Assembly: GCA_024643385.1 (NCBI GenBank)
Contig: JAHEMZ010000018.1
Location: forward strand, 1-46,668
Direction of reading: 5' to 3'
Origin: Flavobacteriaceae bacterium
Lineage (GTDB): Bacteria > Bacteroidota > Bacteroidia > Flavobacteriales > Flavobacteriaceae
Length of the DNA stretch: 46,668 nt
Both the position numbers and the translations under genes were made by a program. Of this stretch, positions 1 to 8,396 are shown one piece after another (position 1 is the stretch's first letter; the number at the start of each line of letters is the position of its first letter). The notes under the pieces were generated by a model. That model made no database searches, was not told the origin of the DNA, and worked only from the letters and a program-made list of their open reading frames with translations.

Positions 1-55
1 AAAAACCCGCTAAATTTTCGTTCATCTCATTATCTTTAGGAGACAACAACCACTA

Positions 56-1075
56 ATGATAAAATTCTTTCGCAATATCCGTAGATCACTTTTGTCCATG
101 GGAAAAACCGCCAGCTACCTTAAATATGCCCTTGGTGAAATTATACTCGTGGTTATTGGTATCCTAATTGCACTGCAAGTCAATAACTGGAATGAGGAAC
201 GGATCAAACAAAAAACAGTACATACTGCCTTAATCCAAATTCAGAATGAATTATTGGGGGATCTGGATGAAAGTTATAATCTTACTTCATATTTAGAGTA
301 TCAGGATAGCCTCATGGAAAAAGTGCTTAAAAACAAGGTCACGGAAGAAGATTATAAAACAAACGGTTACTTACTAAATTTGATAAGAAACAGTAGTGAC
401 TTTACGCTTAACCGAGATGGCTACACAGGTTTGATGAACATTATTGACGAATCAAAATTTGGTCACCCGGAACTCTTGCGTGATTTAAAATACCTATACG
501 TGGAAGGAAACACTCTTTTGGAACTTTGGAAAGGATGGTTTAACAACTTCGTGCATGAATATAATAATGAATTGACAAAAAAATATGGGTGGTATTTCAC
601 TACCGATGCCCTTTTGGACAGTCTTAGCCATGATGAGTTGAACTACCTTCTTTACGACCCCATGTATAAAAATAATGTGGTAAGATATCGAAATTTAGGT
701 ATTGGAAATCTCAATTATGGGAATTATCAATTACAGGTAGCGATGGCACAACTGTATCGAAAAATTTCAGAAGTGACCGGTGAAGGAACAGATAATGAAA
801 TCATCGCTTCCTATTTTAAAAGCCCTCCGGACTCTGTGTATCGTTCGTTCCTTGGCACTTTTGTTCGAAAAGACGGTTCTGCTTTAAAACTATACGTGGA
901 AGGCGACTCCTTAAAGTCGCAATATCCTTATCCCTCCGGTGAAATAAATTATATGGTCGGTGGCAAACGGAATCGTTTTCAGGCATACAACGCTGCTTTT
1001 CAGCTAATTATCGAAAATGATTCTACGCTTCGCAGTTCAGGTTTATCACGTAACAGGTATGTGAAAATCAATTAG
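56..1075 (+). CDS. DUF6090 family membrane-anchored protein
   Basis: The protein has 339 residues and its function is unknown. The N-terminus has the layout of the DUF6090 family common in flavobacteria: a basic amphipathic start, then one membrane helix at about residues 27-42 (GEIILVVIGILIALQVNNW) and a short NEER motif. The rest is hydrophilic, predicted mostly helical, and probably periplasmic. A Shine-Dalgarno-like AGGAG lies at 39-43, ahead of the ATG. It stands alone: the nearest downstream gene is rpoD after 154 bp, and a hairpin overlaps its stop codon. Family assignment rests on the N-terminal signature. No catalytic motif is visible. Confidence 0.75.
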   Translation: MIKFFRNIRRSLLSMGKTASYLKYALGEIILVVIGILIALQVNNWNEERIKQKTVHTALIQIQNELLGDLDESYNLTSYLEYQDSLMEKVLKNKVTEEDYKTNGYLLNLIRNSSDFTLNRDGYTGLMNIIDESKFGHPELLRDLKYLYVEGNTLLELWKGWFNNFVHEYNNELTKKYGWYFTTDALLDSLSHDELNYLLYDPMYKNNVVRYRNLGIGNLNYGNYQLQVAMAQLYRKISEVTGEGTDNEIIASYFKSPPDSVYRSFLGTFVRKDGSALKLYVEGDSLKSQYPYPSGEINYMVGGKRNRFQAYNAAFQLIIENDSTLRSSGLSRNRYVKIN

Positions 1076-1112
1076 GAATAGCATAATCCATCTATTCCTG
1101 CTCATTTTTTTA
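1074..1112 (+). terminator. probable terminator after the DUF6090 gene
   Basis: An 8-bp perfect stem (AGGAATAG/CTATTCCT) with a 10-nt loop starts inside the stop codon. A T-run follows about 5 nt beyond the stem. The stem is AT-rich, so this is a weak or moderate terminator. Confidence 0.5.
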
Positions 1113-1229
1113 TAAAAATGCATTCTTTTTGAAAATAAAACCATCTTGTTGTAACATTTTGCACCTGTATTACGTATAACCACATACAAAAGGAAAATTT
1201 AATCTTTTAAAAGTCAGGAGACCCCCTTA

Positions 1230-2093
1230 ATGAGACAACTTAAAATTACAAAGCAGGTGACCAACCGGGAAACTGCTTCATTGGACAAGTACCTTCAGGA
1301 AATTGGAAAAGTTGACTTAATTACCGCAGACGAAGAAGTTGAATTGGCACAACGCATTAAAGCGGGTGACCAACGTGCTTTGGAAAAGTTGACCAAAGCC
1401 AATTTGCGTTTTGTGGTTTCAGTAGCAAAACAATACCAAAATCAAGGTTTAACCCTTCCCGATCTGATCAACGAAGGTAACCTTGGGCTTATTAAAGCCG
1501 CACAACGTTTTGATGAAACCCGTGGATTTAAGTTTATTTCCTATGCCGTTTGGTGGATTCGACAATCTATCTTACAGGCATTGGCCGAACAATCTCGTAT
1601 TGTACGACTTCCTTTGAATAAAATTGGAAGTATCAATAAAATAAATAAAACGTATGCTTTCCTAGAACAAGCGCACGAGCGTCCGCCTTCTGCAGAAGAA
1701 ATTGCAAAAGAATTGGACATGACCATTAACGATGTAAAGGAGTCCATGAAAAACTCCGGACGTCACGTATCTATGGATGCACCCTTAGTGGAAGGTGAAG
1801 ATTCCAACTTATATGATGTATTGCGCAGTGGAGAATCTCCAAATCCTGATCGTGCTTTGTTGCACGAATCATTAAGAACGGAAATTGAACGCGCGCTGGA
1901 AACCTTGACCCCCCGTGAAGCAGATGTGATTCGTTTGTATTTTGGTCTGGGAAATCAACATCCAATGACCTTAGAGGAAATTGGTGAGACCTTTGACCTA
2001 ACTCGTGAACGCGTGCGTCAGATCAAAGAGAAAGCCATTCGCAGATTAAAACATACTTCAAGAAGTAAGATCTTGAAAACGTATTTGGGTTAA
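1230..2093 (+). CDS. rpoD: primary RNA polymerase sigma factor (RpoD/SigA), short Bacteroidetes type
   Basis: Housekeeping sigma factor of 287 residues that directs core RNA polymerase to promoters. Region 1.2 covers about residues 16-50. Region 2 lies at 52-122, with the melting and -10 recognition segment around [17 protein letters not shown]. Region 3 follows at 130-205, and region 4 with its helix-turn-helix ends at [17 protein letters not shown] (about 222-280). Region 1.1 is absent and the protein starts [11 protein letters not shown], as is usual for the primary sigma factor of this phylum. An AGGAG ribosome site (1217-1221) precedes the ATG. The gene is monocistronic, with two consecutive hairpins downstream. 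This factor should read the TAnnTTTG promoters listed elsewhere in the window. Confidence 0.97.
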   Translation: MRQLKITKQVTNRETASLDKYLQEIGKVDLITADEEVELAQRIKAGDQRALEKLTKANLRFVVSVAKQYQNQGLTLPDLINEGNLGLIKAAQRFDETRGFKFISYAVWWIRQSILQALAEQSRIVRLPLNKIGSINKINKTYAFLEQAHERPPSAEEIAKELDMTINDVKESMKNSGRHVSMDAPLVEGEDSNLYDVLRSGESPNPDRALLHESLRTEIERALETLTPREADVIRLYFGLGNQHPMTLEEIGETFDLTRERVRQIKEKAIRRLKHTSRSKILKTYLG

Positions 2094-2108
2094 GCCCATA
2101 AACACAAC

Positions 2109-2178
2109 AACAGTTAAAAATAACTGTTCGTTTTTTGATTGATGAATGACCTCCGGCTGATTACCGGAGGTTTTTTTT
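2109..2178 (+). terminator. tandem terminators after rpoD
   Basis: There are two hairpins in a row. The first is AACAGTTA/TAACTGTT (2109-2116 and 2121-2128, 4-nt loop), followed by CGTTTTTT. The second is ACCTCCGG/CCGGAGGT (2149-2156 and 2164-2171, 7-nt loop), followed by seven Ts. The second is a canonical intrinsic terminator. Confidence 0.9.
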
Positions 2179-2212
2179 ATCTTTATATAAATAACCGCCT
2201 AACCAACTGATT

Positions 2213-2611
2213 ATGAACCATAGCGTTTGCTATATAAGCAAAGCCAAAGATGGGCTTACCGCCTTAGAAATTGAAGATATATTTATTACAACGCAAACTA
2301 AAAATAATGGAGCCGGCATAAAGGGAATATTATTATTTGGTTTTGGTAATTTTTTTCAAGTTTTAGAAGGTGAAAAGAAAGTAATTGAAGACCTTTACCT
2401 CAATAAAATTTGTGAAGATAAAAGGCACTTCGATATTTTAACCATTTTCAATCATCAAATAAAATATCCCATTTTTAATGCATATAGCTCCGAGTTTAAT
2501 ATTGTTAAAACAAATGCTCAATTGGACAGTATAAAAACATATTTAAACCAAAATAATCTTCATCATCTATCAAAGAATATTCAAAGAATGTTAAATCCTT
2601 TTCTTCTATAA
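2213..2611 (+). CDS. stand-alone BLUF-domain blue-light sensor
   Basis: A 132-residue protein that is almost entirely one BLUF (FAD-binding blue-light sensor) domain. The photochemical residues of the family are present: Tyr7 (VCYIS), Asn31 (KNNGAGIKG) and Gln49 (FFQVLEG). Their spacing matches short BLUF proteins such as PixD. The EDKRHFDI segment (68-75) is also typical. The C-terminal strand, where many BLUF proteins carry a Trp and a Met (WSM), reads FNAYSSEF, so both are missing. No output domain is fused, so it presumably signals through a partner protein. The partner is not evident: the next gene, rpe, starts 2 nt after the stop and may merely be co-transcribed. AT content looks somewhat higher than in rpe. 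Confidence 0.9.
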   Translation: MNHSVCYISKAKDGLTALEIEDIFITTQTKNNGAGIKGILLFGFGNFFQVLEGEKKVIEDLYLNKICEDKRHFDILTIFNHQIKYPIFNAYSSEFNIVKTNAQLDSIKTYLNQNNLHHLSKNIQRMLNPFLL

Positions 2612-2613
2612 TT

Positions 2614-3273
2614 ATGAATAATATTCTCATCGCCCCTTCTATATTAGCCGCAGATTTTGCCAACCTTCAACGTGATATTGAAATGGTCAATCACAGTGAA
2701 GCCGATTGGTTTCATATCGATATCATGGATGGGGTGTTCGTGCCGAATATTTCCTTCGGGATGCCCGTACTAAAAGCTATTTCAAAACATGCTACTAAAA
2801 CAGTGGACGTGCATCTGATGATCGTTGACCCGGATCGTTATATTCAAACATTTGCTAAACTGGGTGCCAATATTCTTACCGTACATTTTGAAGCTTGTAC
2901 ACACTTACATCGAACCCTCCAAGCCATCAAAGCAGAAGGAATGCAAGCCGGAGTAGCCTTAAATCCGCACACACCTGTCGCCCTCTTGGAAGATATTATT
3001 CAGAATATCGATCTGGTTTGTTTAATGAGTGTGAATCCGGGATTTGGCGGACAGAGTTTTATTGAGAACACCTATCACAAGGTAAAAGCCCTTAAATCGT
3101 TGATCACAGCAAAAGGTGCGCAGACCAAAATAGAGATCGATGGAGGTGTGACCAATAAAAATGCAAAGGCATTGAAAGAGGCCGGAGCTGATGTATTGGT
3201 GGCAGGAAGTTATGTCTTTGGCGCCGAAAACCCAACAGCAACCATCGCCGGATTGAAAGAATTGACCCGTTAA
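2614..3273 (+). CDS. rpe: ribulose-phosphate 3-epimerase
   Basis: Interconverts D-ribulose 5-phosphate and D-xylulose 5-phosphate in the pentose phosphate pathway, in the cytosol. The 219-residue length is normal for this TIM-barrel enzyme. Visible signatures are APSILAADF (7-15), HIDIMDGVFVPN (34-45, with metal ligands His34 and Asp36), VDVHLM around His67, the loop MSVNPGFGGQ, and EIDGGV near residue 175 with the second catalytic Asp. It starts 2 nt after the BLUF gene stop, so the two genes are probably on one transcript. Confidence 0.97.
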   Translation: MNNILIAPSILAADFANLQRDIEMVNHSEADWFHIDIMDGVFVPNISFGMPVLKAISKHATKTVDVHLMIVDPDRYIQTFAKLGANILTVHFEACTHLHRTLQAIKAEGMQAGVALNPHTPVALLEDIIQNIDLVCLMSVNPGFGGQSFIENTYHKVKALKSLITAKGAQTKIEIDGGVTNKNAKALKEAGADVLVAGSYVFGAENPTATIAGLKELTR

Positions 3274-3346
3274 AAGGTTTATTATTATAAATCTAAACTT
3301 CTTTTAGTAGCTTTATTGTGAATTTTGACCTTCAAAAGGTTAAAAA

Positions 3347-4438
3347 ATGCAAGTAACTCCTTCTTTCGATACATGGACCTCTGTGTTCCTACTGGCCGTT
3401 GCCATGGGACTATTTTTATTCTTTTCCATCCTGTTTGGAAAAAATAGAAAACACCTACCCATCGGACTTCTCGTGCTGGCTTTCTCATTGATCTTATTTC
3501 AATATGTGCTTTATTGGACACGATTTGAGATTGTTTTCCCTTATTTCGGAATGTTGCCTCACTTATGTTATTATACTACAGGCCCGCTACTATATCTATA
3601 TTTTCTCACCTTATATAAGAAAGACATTAGCTTCAATTACGCATGGCATTTCCTTCCGGCATTTTTAGTTCTCGTGACGTATCTGGCTATACTATTAAAT
3701 AGTTTAGGAGGATTTGAATTGACCATCCCCTGGCGATGGTTTTCAATAAATCCTTGGTTTATAGCCATTCATATGGGGATTTACACGCTGGTCTCTTTCA
3801 GACTTGTGTTGAAGTCCAAGGTGGAAACCGAATTCGAAACTTTAAGGAAACGCTGGACAACGACCTTGATCCTACTCTATTCCACCTTCGTATTGGCCTA
3901 TATCTCTTATTATATTTTGGTCAATTTCGACTTCTTTAACAACCAATGGGATTATATGATCTCATTTACCATGAGTGCATCCATCTATTTAATTGGCTAC
4001 TTCATTATAAAAGAACCACAGGTGTTTGACGGTGAATTTTTAACAGAATTGTTTTTACCCGTTGAAAATAAAGACTCCTCCTTTGAAGAATCGCTGTTGC
4101 ATGAGTTTTATCAAAAGTTAACCAAACATATGGTGACTCAAAAGCCCTATATCGACAATGAATTGCGTTTAGTGAATCTCGCTGATCAACTTGGATTCTC
4201 AACGCACTTACTTTCCAAAGTGATCAATAAGAAATCGGGGAAGAATTTCAATCAATTCGTCAATGATTATCGGCTGCAGGAAGCCAAAAGATTATTACAC
4301 GAAAATCCGGAATATAGCGTAAAAACCATCTACTTCGATGTGGGATTCAACAATAAGGCTACTTTCTACAATGCCTTTAAAAAAGAATTTCATTGTACTC
4401 CCTTGGAATTCAGGGACGCTATGACCTCTTCTTCTTAA
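3347..4438 (+). CDS. AraC-family transcriptional regulator with N-terminal membrane domain
   Basis: The protein has 363 residues. The first 222 carry about six or seven hydrophobic helices (roughly 12-30, 38-55, 75-90, 103-120, 136-154, 172-192, 203-222). The C-terminal 100 residues are an AraC-type double helix-turn-helix: NLADQLGFSTHLLSKVINK (277-295) and the signature VKTIYFDVGFNNKATFYNAFKKE (325-347). Such membrane-tethered AraC regulators are frequent in Bacteroidetes, but their ligands are mostly unknown. A small dyad ACCTT-CAA-AAGGT sits just upstream of the ATG and could be an operator or could hide the ribosome site. The gene precedes a secreted T9SS protein in the same direction. 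A regulatory link is possible but unproven. Confidence 0.9.
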   Translation: MQVTPSFDTWTSVFLLAVAMGLFLFFSILFGKNRKHLPIGLLVLAFSLILFQYVLYWTRFEIVFPYFGMLPHLCYYTTGPLLYLYFLTLYKKDISFNYAWHFLPAFLVLVTYLAILLNSLGGFELTIPWRWFSINPWFIAIHMGIYTLVSFRLVLKSKVETEFETLRKRWTTTLILLYSTFVLAYISYYILVNFDFFNNQWDYMISFTMSASIYLIGYFIIKEPQVFDGEFLTELFLPVENKDSSFEESLLHEFYQKLTKHMVTQKPYIDNELRLVNLADQLGFSTHLLSKVINKKSGKNFNQFVNDYRLQEAKRLLHENPEYSVKTIYFDVGFNNKATFYNAFKKEFHCTPLEFRDAMTSSS

Positions 4439-4464
4439 AAAAGTAAAAAAAGAGTCCATTGTTA

Positions 4465-4472
4465 TAAATTTG
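4465..4472 (+). promoter_or_regulatory. candidate -7 promoter element for the beta-propeller gene
   Basis: TAAATTTG matches the Bacteroidetes -7 consensus TAnnTTTG. It would give an RNA start near 4478 and a leader of about 50 nt. No TTG -33 element at normal spacing was seen, so confidence is moderate. Confidence 0.45.
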
Positions 4473-4530
4473 AACTCTTCTCTCCGGTAGTCTTTAGAAT
4501 TTAGCATCATAAATCTTAAAAACGAACATT

Positions 4531-5664
4531 ATGAAAACAATTCAATTGTTACTTATCAGTATTACACTGACTTTATCGACCAGTGCTTATGCACAACCGG
4601 ACTACTACATGTATGTTAGCGATGCCGGCGGATTCAACAATCCACCGTGGCAAATATTACGCTATGATCTCGATGGAAGCAATCCTCAAATATTTATCGA
4701 CAACGAATTCTTTGTAGGGGAAGGCGTGGGATGGCCGCAAGACATCTTGTTTCTCGAAGATCAGAATGTAGTCCTGATCTCTAACTTAGTGGGAAACAGG
4801 ATAACCAAACATGACGCCTCCACAGGTGCTTTCATTGAAGATTTTGCCACGGTGGACGGAGGGCCCACTCGCATGAAGATAGGTAGTGACGACCTTATTT
4901 ATGTGGTGCAATGGAGTAATTCGAACAATAAAGTACTTCGCTATCAACAGGATGGAACCTTTTTGGGAGAATTTACCGATGAGGGAGTACCTACGAGCGT
5001 AGGATTTGATTGGGATAGTGAAGGGAACTTGTACGTCGGATCCTATGGAACGCACAAAGTGACAAAGTTTGACACCAATGGGGTAAGTCAAGGCTTATAT
5101 ATTAGTTCCGATCTAGCCGGTCCCACCAACATTCAATTCGAAAGTGACGGGAATTTATTGGTGCTGAACTGGAATGTAGGAAATATTAAACGTTTTGACA
5201 CCAATGGAGACCTACTTGAGATCTTCACCGTCGATGTGTCGCAACCGGAAGGTATCGCTATAAATCCCGTAACGGGAAATTATATCATCGGCAATGGTGG
5301 TCCGGCACAAATAGATGAATTTCAACCCGACGGAACCTTTGTAGGCAGTTTGGTGACCAGTGGAGCCGGCGGTTTGATTCAACCAAATGCCGTCGTTATT
5401 CGTGACGCTACTTTTTCGGTGAAAGAGCACTCCAAGAAAAAGGTAATGGTCACTCCTACTATGGGGTCCATCTTCCAACTCAATATGACCGAAATAGAAT
5501 CCATTCTGGATTTGAATGTATATAATATCATGGGGCAGTTGGTATCTTCCATTTCCTTGGAAGATTCCTACTGGGATGCTCACACTTTAAATGAGGGAGT
5601 GTACATTATTAGAGGAAAAACTGCCGATTCCTATTTTCATCAAAAGATCATTATAAAAAAATAA
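4531..5664 (+). CDS. secreted NHL/SMP-30-like beta-propeller protein with T9SS sorting domain
   Basis: The protein has 377 residues. A signal peptide ends at AYA|Q (about residue 21). Residues 25-295 contain repeated blades of the form RYDLDGSN, KHDASTGAF, RYQQDGTFLGEF, KFDTNGVSQG, RFDTNGDLLEIF and EFQPDGTFVGSL. This is the pattern of NHL or SMP-30-like beta-propellers. The last 70 or so residues (LNVYNIMGQLVSSISLE ... GVYIIRGKTADSYFHQKIIIKK) are a type A C-terminal sorting domain, which directs export by T9SS and anchoring or release at the cell surface. The biochemical role is unknown and no catalytic residues can be assigned. It is followed by a strong terminator and preceded by a candidate promoter. 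Confidence 0.88.
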   Translation: MKTIQLLLISITLTLSTSAYAQPDYYMYVSDAGGFNNPPWQILRYDLDGSNPQIFIDNEFFVGEGVGWPQDILFLEDQNVVLISNLVGNRITKHDASTGAFIEDFATVDGGPTRMKIGSDDLIYVVQWSNSNNKVLRYQQDGTFLGEFTDEGVPTSVGFDWDSEGNLYVGSYGTHKVTKFDTNGVSQGLYISSDLAGPTNIQFESDGNLLVLNWNVGNIKRFDTNGDLLEIFTVDVSQPEGIAINPVTGNYIIGNGGPAQIDEFQPDGTFVGSLVTSGAGGLIQPNAVVIRDATFSVKEHSKKKVMVTPTMGSIFQLNMTEIESILDLNVYNIMGQLVSSISLEDSYWDAHTLNEGVYIIRGKTADSYFHQKIIIKK

Positions 5665-5684
5665 GAGTATTCCCCTCCGTTTTT

Positions 5685-5721
5685 AAAAAGGCCTGACTTG
5701 AATTACCAAGCGGGCTTTTTT
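5685..5721 (+). terminator. strong terminator embedded in the ypdA promoter
   Basis: The stem is AAAAAGGCCTG-a-CTTG pairing with CAAG-CGGGCTTTTTT (5685-5700 with 5707-5721). It has about 15 pairs, one bulged A and an AATTAC loop. It ends the beta-propeller transcript. Its 3' arm directly abuts the -7 box of the next gene. Confidence 0.85.
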
Positions 5722-5728
5722 ATCTTTG
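5698..5728 (+). promoter_or_regulatory. promoter of the YpdA-like gene
   Basis: TTG (5698-5700), a 20-nt spacer and TATCTTTG (5721-5728) give a full match to the Bacteroidetes TTG/TAnnTTTG promoter. The predicted RNA start is near 5733-5735, only about 10 nt before the start codon. The -33 box lies inside the upstream terminator stem. Confidence 0.75.
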
Positions 5729-5743
5729 TAGAAAATACGATAC

Positions 5744-6715
5744 TTGACTACAGAAAAGGATGTTGTGATTATAGGAGGTGGCCCAATAGGTATTGCCTGT
5801 GCCTTAGCCTGCCAAAAAAAAGGGTTGAAATATGTGGTGTTGGAAAAAGGAGCGCTGGTCAACTCCTTGTACAATTACCCCCTGAACATGACCTTTTTCT
5901 CTACTTCTGAAAAGATCGAAATTGGGGGTATCCCCTTCATTAGTACAAATCCCAAGCCCCATCGAGATGAAGCGCTGGAATATTACCGCAGAGTAGCAAA
6001 CTCTCAAAAACTTCAAATTCATCTCTATGAAAAAGTGACCTCTGTACATGAAAATAGCGAGGGTACCTTTGAAATTTCTACGGAAAAAGCTTCTTATCGA
6101 TCTCCAAATATCGTGATTGCCACAGGATTTTACGACATCCCAAAATTGTTAAATGTCGCGGGAGAATCTTTACCGAAAGTTACTCATTACTTCAAAGAGG
6201 CCCATCCCTATGTGATGCAAAAGACCATAATTGTCGGAGCCAGTAATTCGGCCGTAGACGCAGCGCTGGAAATTTGGAGAAAAGGCGGAGAGGTGACCCT
6301 AGTCGTTCGAGGCCCGTCCATTGGCGAACGTGTTAAATATTGGGTGAAACCCGATATCGAAAATAGAATTGCAGAGGGAAGCATAAAGGCCTTTTTTAAT
6401 TCAGAAATAAAGGAAATAACAGAAAATGAAGTGCTTTTAACCACCCCTGAAGGGGTCAAAAAAGTACCCAACGATTTTGTCGTAGCGCTTACCGGTTATC
6501 AACCCAATTTATCATTTTTAAAAGCATTAGGCATCACTTTTTCTGAAGATGGTAATCAGCGGCCTACCTATAACCCTGAAACCATGGAAACCAATGTGGC
6601 GGGAATATATTTAGCCGGTGTGATTTGTGGTGGAATGGAAACGCATAAATGGTTTATTGAAAACTCCAGATCCCATGCTGATCTTATTGCAAATGATATC
6701 GTAGGAAAAAATTAA
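5744..6715 (+). CDS. ypdA: YpdA-family FAD-dependent reductase (putative bacillithiol disulfide reductase)
   Basis: A 323-residue flavoprotein. The FAD-binding motif VVIIGGGPIGIACA (7-20) and a second NADPH-binding motif IIVGASNSAVDAALE (about residues 160-175) frame a thioredoxin-reductase-like fold. The segment NYPLNMTFFSTSEKIEIGG is typical of YpdA (Bdr). In Firmicutes this enzyme reduces oxidised bacillithiol with NADPH. Many flavobacteria also make bacillithiol, so the same role is likely here. The start codon is TTG. An in-frame stop (TAG, 5729-5731) lies just upstream and the FAD motif begins at residue 7, so no other start is possible. The stop overlaps the stop of the convergent peptidase gene. 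Confidence 0.88.
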   Translation: MTTEKDVVIIGGGPIGIACALACQKKGLKYVVLEKGALVNSLYNYPLNMTFFSTSEKIEIGGIPFISTNPKPHRDEALEYYRRVANSQKLQIHLYEKVTSVHENSEGTFEISTEKASYRSPNIVIATGFYDIPKLLNVAGESLPKVTHYFKEAHPYVMQKTIIVGASNSAVDAALEIWRKGGEVTLVVRGPSIGERVKYWVKPDIENRIAEGSIKAFFNSEIKEITENEVLLTTPEGVKKVPNDFVVALTGYQPNLSFLKALGITFSEDGNQRPTYNPETMETNVAGIYLAGVICGGMETHKWFIENSRSHADLIANDIVGKN

Positions 6716-7548
6716 TAACCCGCAAATCGGAAATTGAGCAATTTCTTAGTGGCATCGTAAATATCGGGGAAATCTTTTTGCAATTCCTTAGGTGCTTCAA
6801 AAAAGTATTCCGCCAATACCGCCATAAACTCGTACTGATTGGAAAAAGCATAATCCCTAAAGAACTTTGTTTCATCAAGTTTTGCACGAACCTCATTCTC
6901 CGTAAGCTTCTTCAAGATCTTCTGAAATTGCTTTGAAAATCGATTAGAGTCAATATCCCGGCTATTCTTAGATTCCAGTTGTATGGCGTGCATAAATTCA
7001 TGTATACCCAGGTTTCTTTTGTCATTTGTAATTTGATACCCGTATTCAAAATCCTTCCAGGAAAGTACCAAAGCCCTCTCTCTGGGGTTGAATTCTCCTT
7101 TGTGATAACGTTCATTAAGGTTACTGTAAAACTCTTCAGGATAGATCAAAATATATTCGATCAGGTTATATTCGTAATTTTTCCTTCCAAAAGCCACCAT
7201 ACATCCCACCGAGGCGATCAGTAATTTTATACGATCCGTTACTTCTATGTTGCCACGAGAGACGAAATTTTTATCGTTGACAAAGCGAGCCACACGATGT
7301 TGAAACTGTAGTTTTTCCTTTACTGTTAGCAATGAATAGAATTCAAATTCCGTAGTAAGTATAAGTAATTGAGCCGGTGTTAATTTTCGAAACACCCATA
7401 AATGACGGTAAAAAGGGCGGTCATATCGGTCGGAATACCAATTTTCAAAAACCCTGAACAAAAAAAAGGCAAAGCCTACTAATACGATAGTATAGGCATA
7501 GGGTGCTAGCCAGGTTACATTTTCGTCAGGTGTTTGTAATAAGAACAT
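6712..7548 (-). CDS. MtfA-like zinc-dependent peptidase, membrane-anchored
   Basis: The protein has 278 residues. A hydrophobic helix at about 14-33 (APYAYTIVLVGFAFFLFRVF) suggests an N-terminal anchor. The body resembles the MtfA/DUF980 peptidases, with HEFMH at 183-187 (His183, Glu184, His187) and a third ligand, probably Glu240, in NQYEFMAVLAEYFFE. E. coli MtfA is a soluble aminopeptidase that titrates the Mlc repressor. Flavobacterial homologues are membrane-linked and of unknown target, so a role in sugar regulation should not be assumed. The gene is convergent with ypdA, and the two stop codons share bases in a TTAA. Confidence 0.82.
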   Translation of the reverse strand: MFLLQTPDENVTWLAPYAYTIVLVGFAFFLFRVFENWYSDRYDRPFYRHLWVFRKLTPAQLLILTTEFEFYSLLTVKEKLQFQHRVARFVNDKNFVSRGNIEVTDRIKLLIASVGCMVAFGRKNYEYNLIEYILIYPEEFYSNLNERYHKGEFNPRERALVLSWKDFEYGYQITNDKRNLGIHEFMHAIQLESKNSRDIDSNRFSKQFQKILKKLTENEVRAKLDETKFFRDYAFSNQYEFMAVLAEYFFEAPKELQKDFPDIYDATKKLLNFRFAGY

Positions 7549-7629
7549 TACACAAATTTGGGGTGATAAAGATAGAAATAAAATGTAAATCCCTAATTAT
7601 CTGTAAGAAACGCTAATATTTTGTAATTA

Positions 7630-8157
7630 TTATTTTGCGCTATCCCCCTTAAAATAGTGTGATTGATTTTTAAATAGCACATTAAAAGTAGTCAAGGTTC
7701 CGTAACAGCGTGTGATATATTGCTGAAGGTCTACTTTTTCAATATCATCCAAATGATCGCTGGAATTGATCTTTTGTTCCATTACCCTCAAACGGTCACG
7801 CAGCATTACGATCTTATGAAAAAAGGTTTCCATGGGAATTTCCTTATTTGCCAAATTTGTATCACTGGGTTGTAAAATCATTTTACCCCCTTTGTATTTA
7901 TCTGCAATGGGAACGATTTCACTGGCATCACTCCATTTCTTTAAAATTTCCCTAAGGGTACGTTCCACTTCATAAAAACTTACGGTATCCAATTCGTCCT
8001 CCGACGCTTCTATGACATTAAAATCTTCTTCCTGATCAATCGTCTCCAATCCCTTATCAATAAAAGTCACCCAATACATTTTACTATCTACATTGGTGAC
8101 TACCCCTTTACCGTGTTTCGGATGATCGATTCGTGAACCTATGGCGAGTCGTTGCAT
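7630..8157 (-). CDS. conserved hypothetical protein with N-terminal small beta-barrel-like motif
   Basis: The protein has 175 residues, with no signal peptide or membrane helix. The first 40 residues (MQRLAIGSRIDHPKHGKGVVTNVDSKMYWVTF) resemble the short Tudor/SH3-like modules that begin HxxFGxGxV in UvrD/PcrA C-termini and in several RNA-polymerase-associated proteins. The remainder is charged and helical. I know similar proteins only as conserved hypotheticals of Bacteroidetes. A nucleic-acid-related role is an inference from the N-terminal module alone. It stands alone between the peptidase gene and a repeat-rich noncoding stretch. Confidence 0.7.
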   Translation of the reverse strand: MQRLAIGSRIDHPKHGKGVVTNVDSKMYWVTFIDKGLETIDQEEDFNVIEASEDELDTVSFYEVERTLREILKKWSDASEIVPIADKYKGGKMILQPSDTNLANKEIPMETFFHKIVMLRDRLRVMEQKINSSDHLDDIEKVDLQQYITRCYGTLTTFNVLFKNQSHYFKGDSAK

Positions 8158-8250
8158 GAGCTTGTGTTTTTAGTTATGATGTAAAAATAGTAAGATTAAT
8201 AGAAATAAAAACAATCTTTGATTCTCCTCTAAAATTGTATAAATCACCAA

Positions 8251-8298
8251 AAAGCTCCGCTTTGAAAATAAAAAACCCGAGCTTAAAAATTCAAGCAA
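8251..8298. repeat. 48-bp direct repeat, copy 1 (half-terminator)
   Basis: Identical to 8349-8396, with a 98-bp offset. It contains the AAAGCTCCGCTTT dyad and the left arm AAAAAACCCGAGC of the tRNA-Arg terminator but not the right arm. It therefore looks like a truncated duplicate of the functional terminator. Confidence 0.9.
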
Positions 8299-8348
8299 AG
8301 GCCTACTATCCCTTCATGCTATTTCGGGATTACCTGCGGTGATCCCTC

Positions 8349-8396
8349 AAAGCTCCGCTTTGAAAATAAAAAACCCGAGCTTAAAAATTCAAGCAA
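8349..8396. repeat. 48-bp direct repeat, copy 2
   Basis: Identical to 8251-8298. This copy continues into a complete terminator hairpin. Between the copies, 8326-8346 forms an imperfect dyad GGGATTACC-TGC-GGTGATCCC with one mismatch. Confidence 0.9.
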
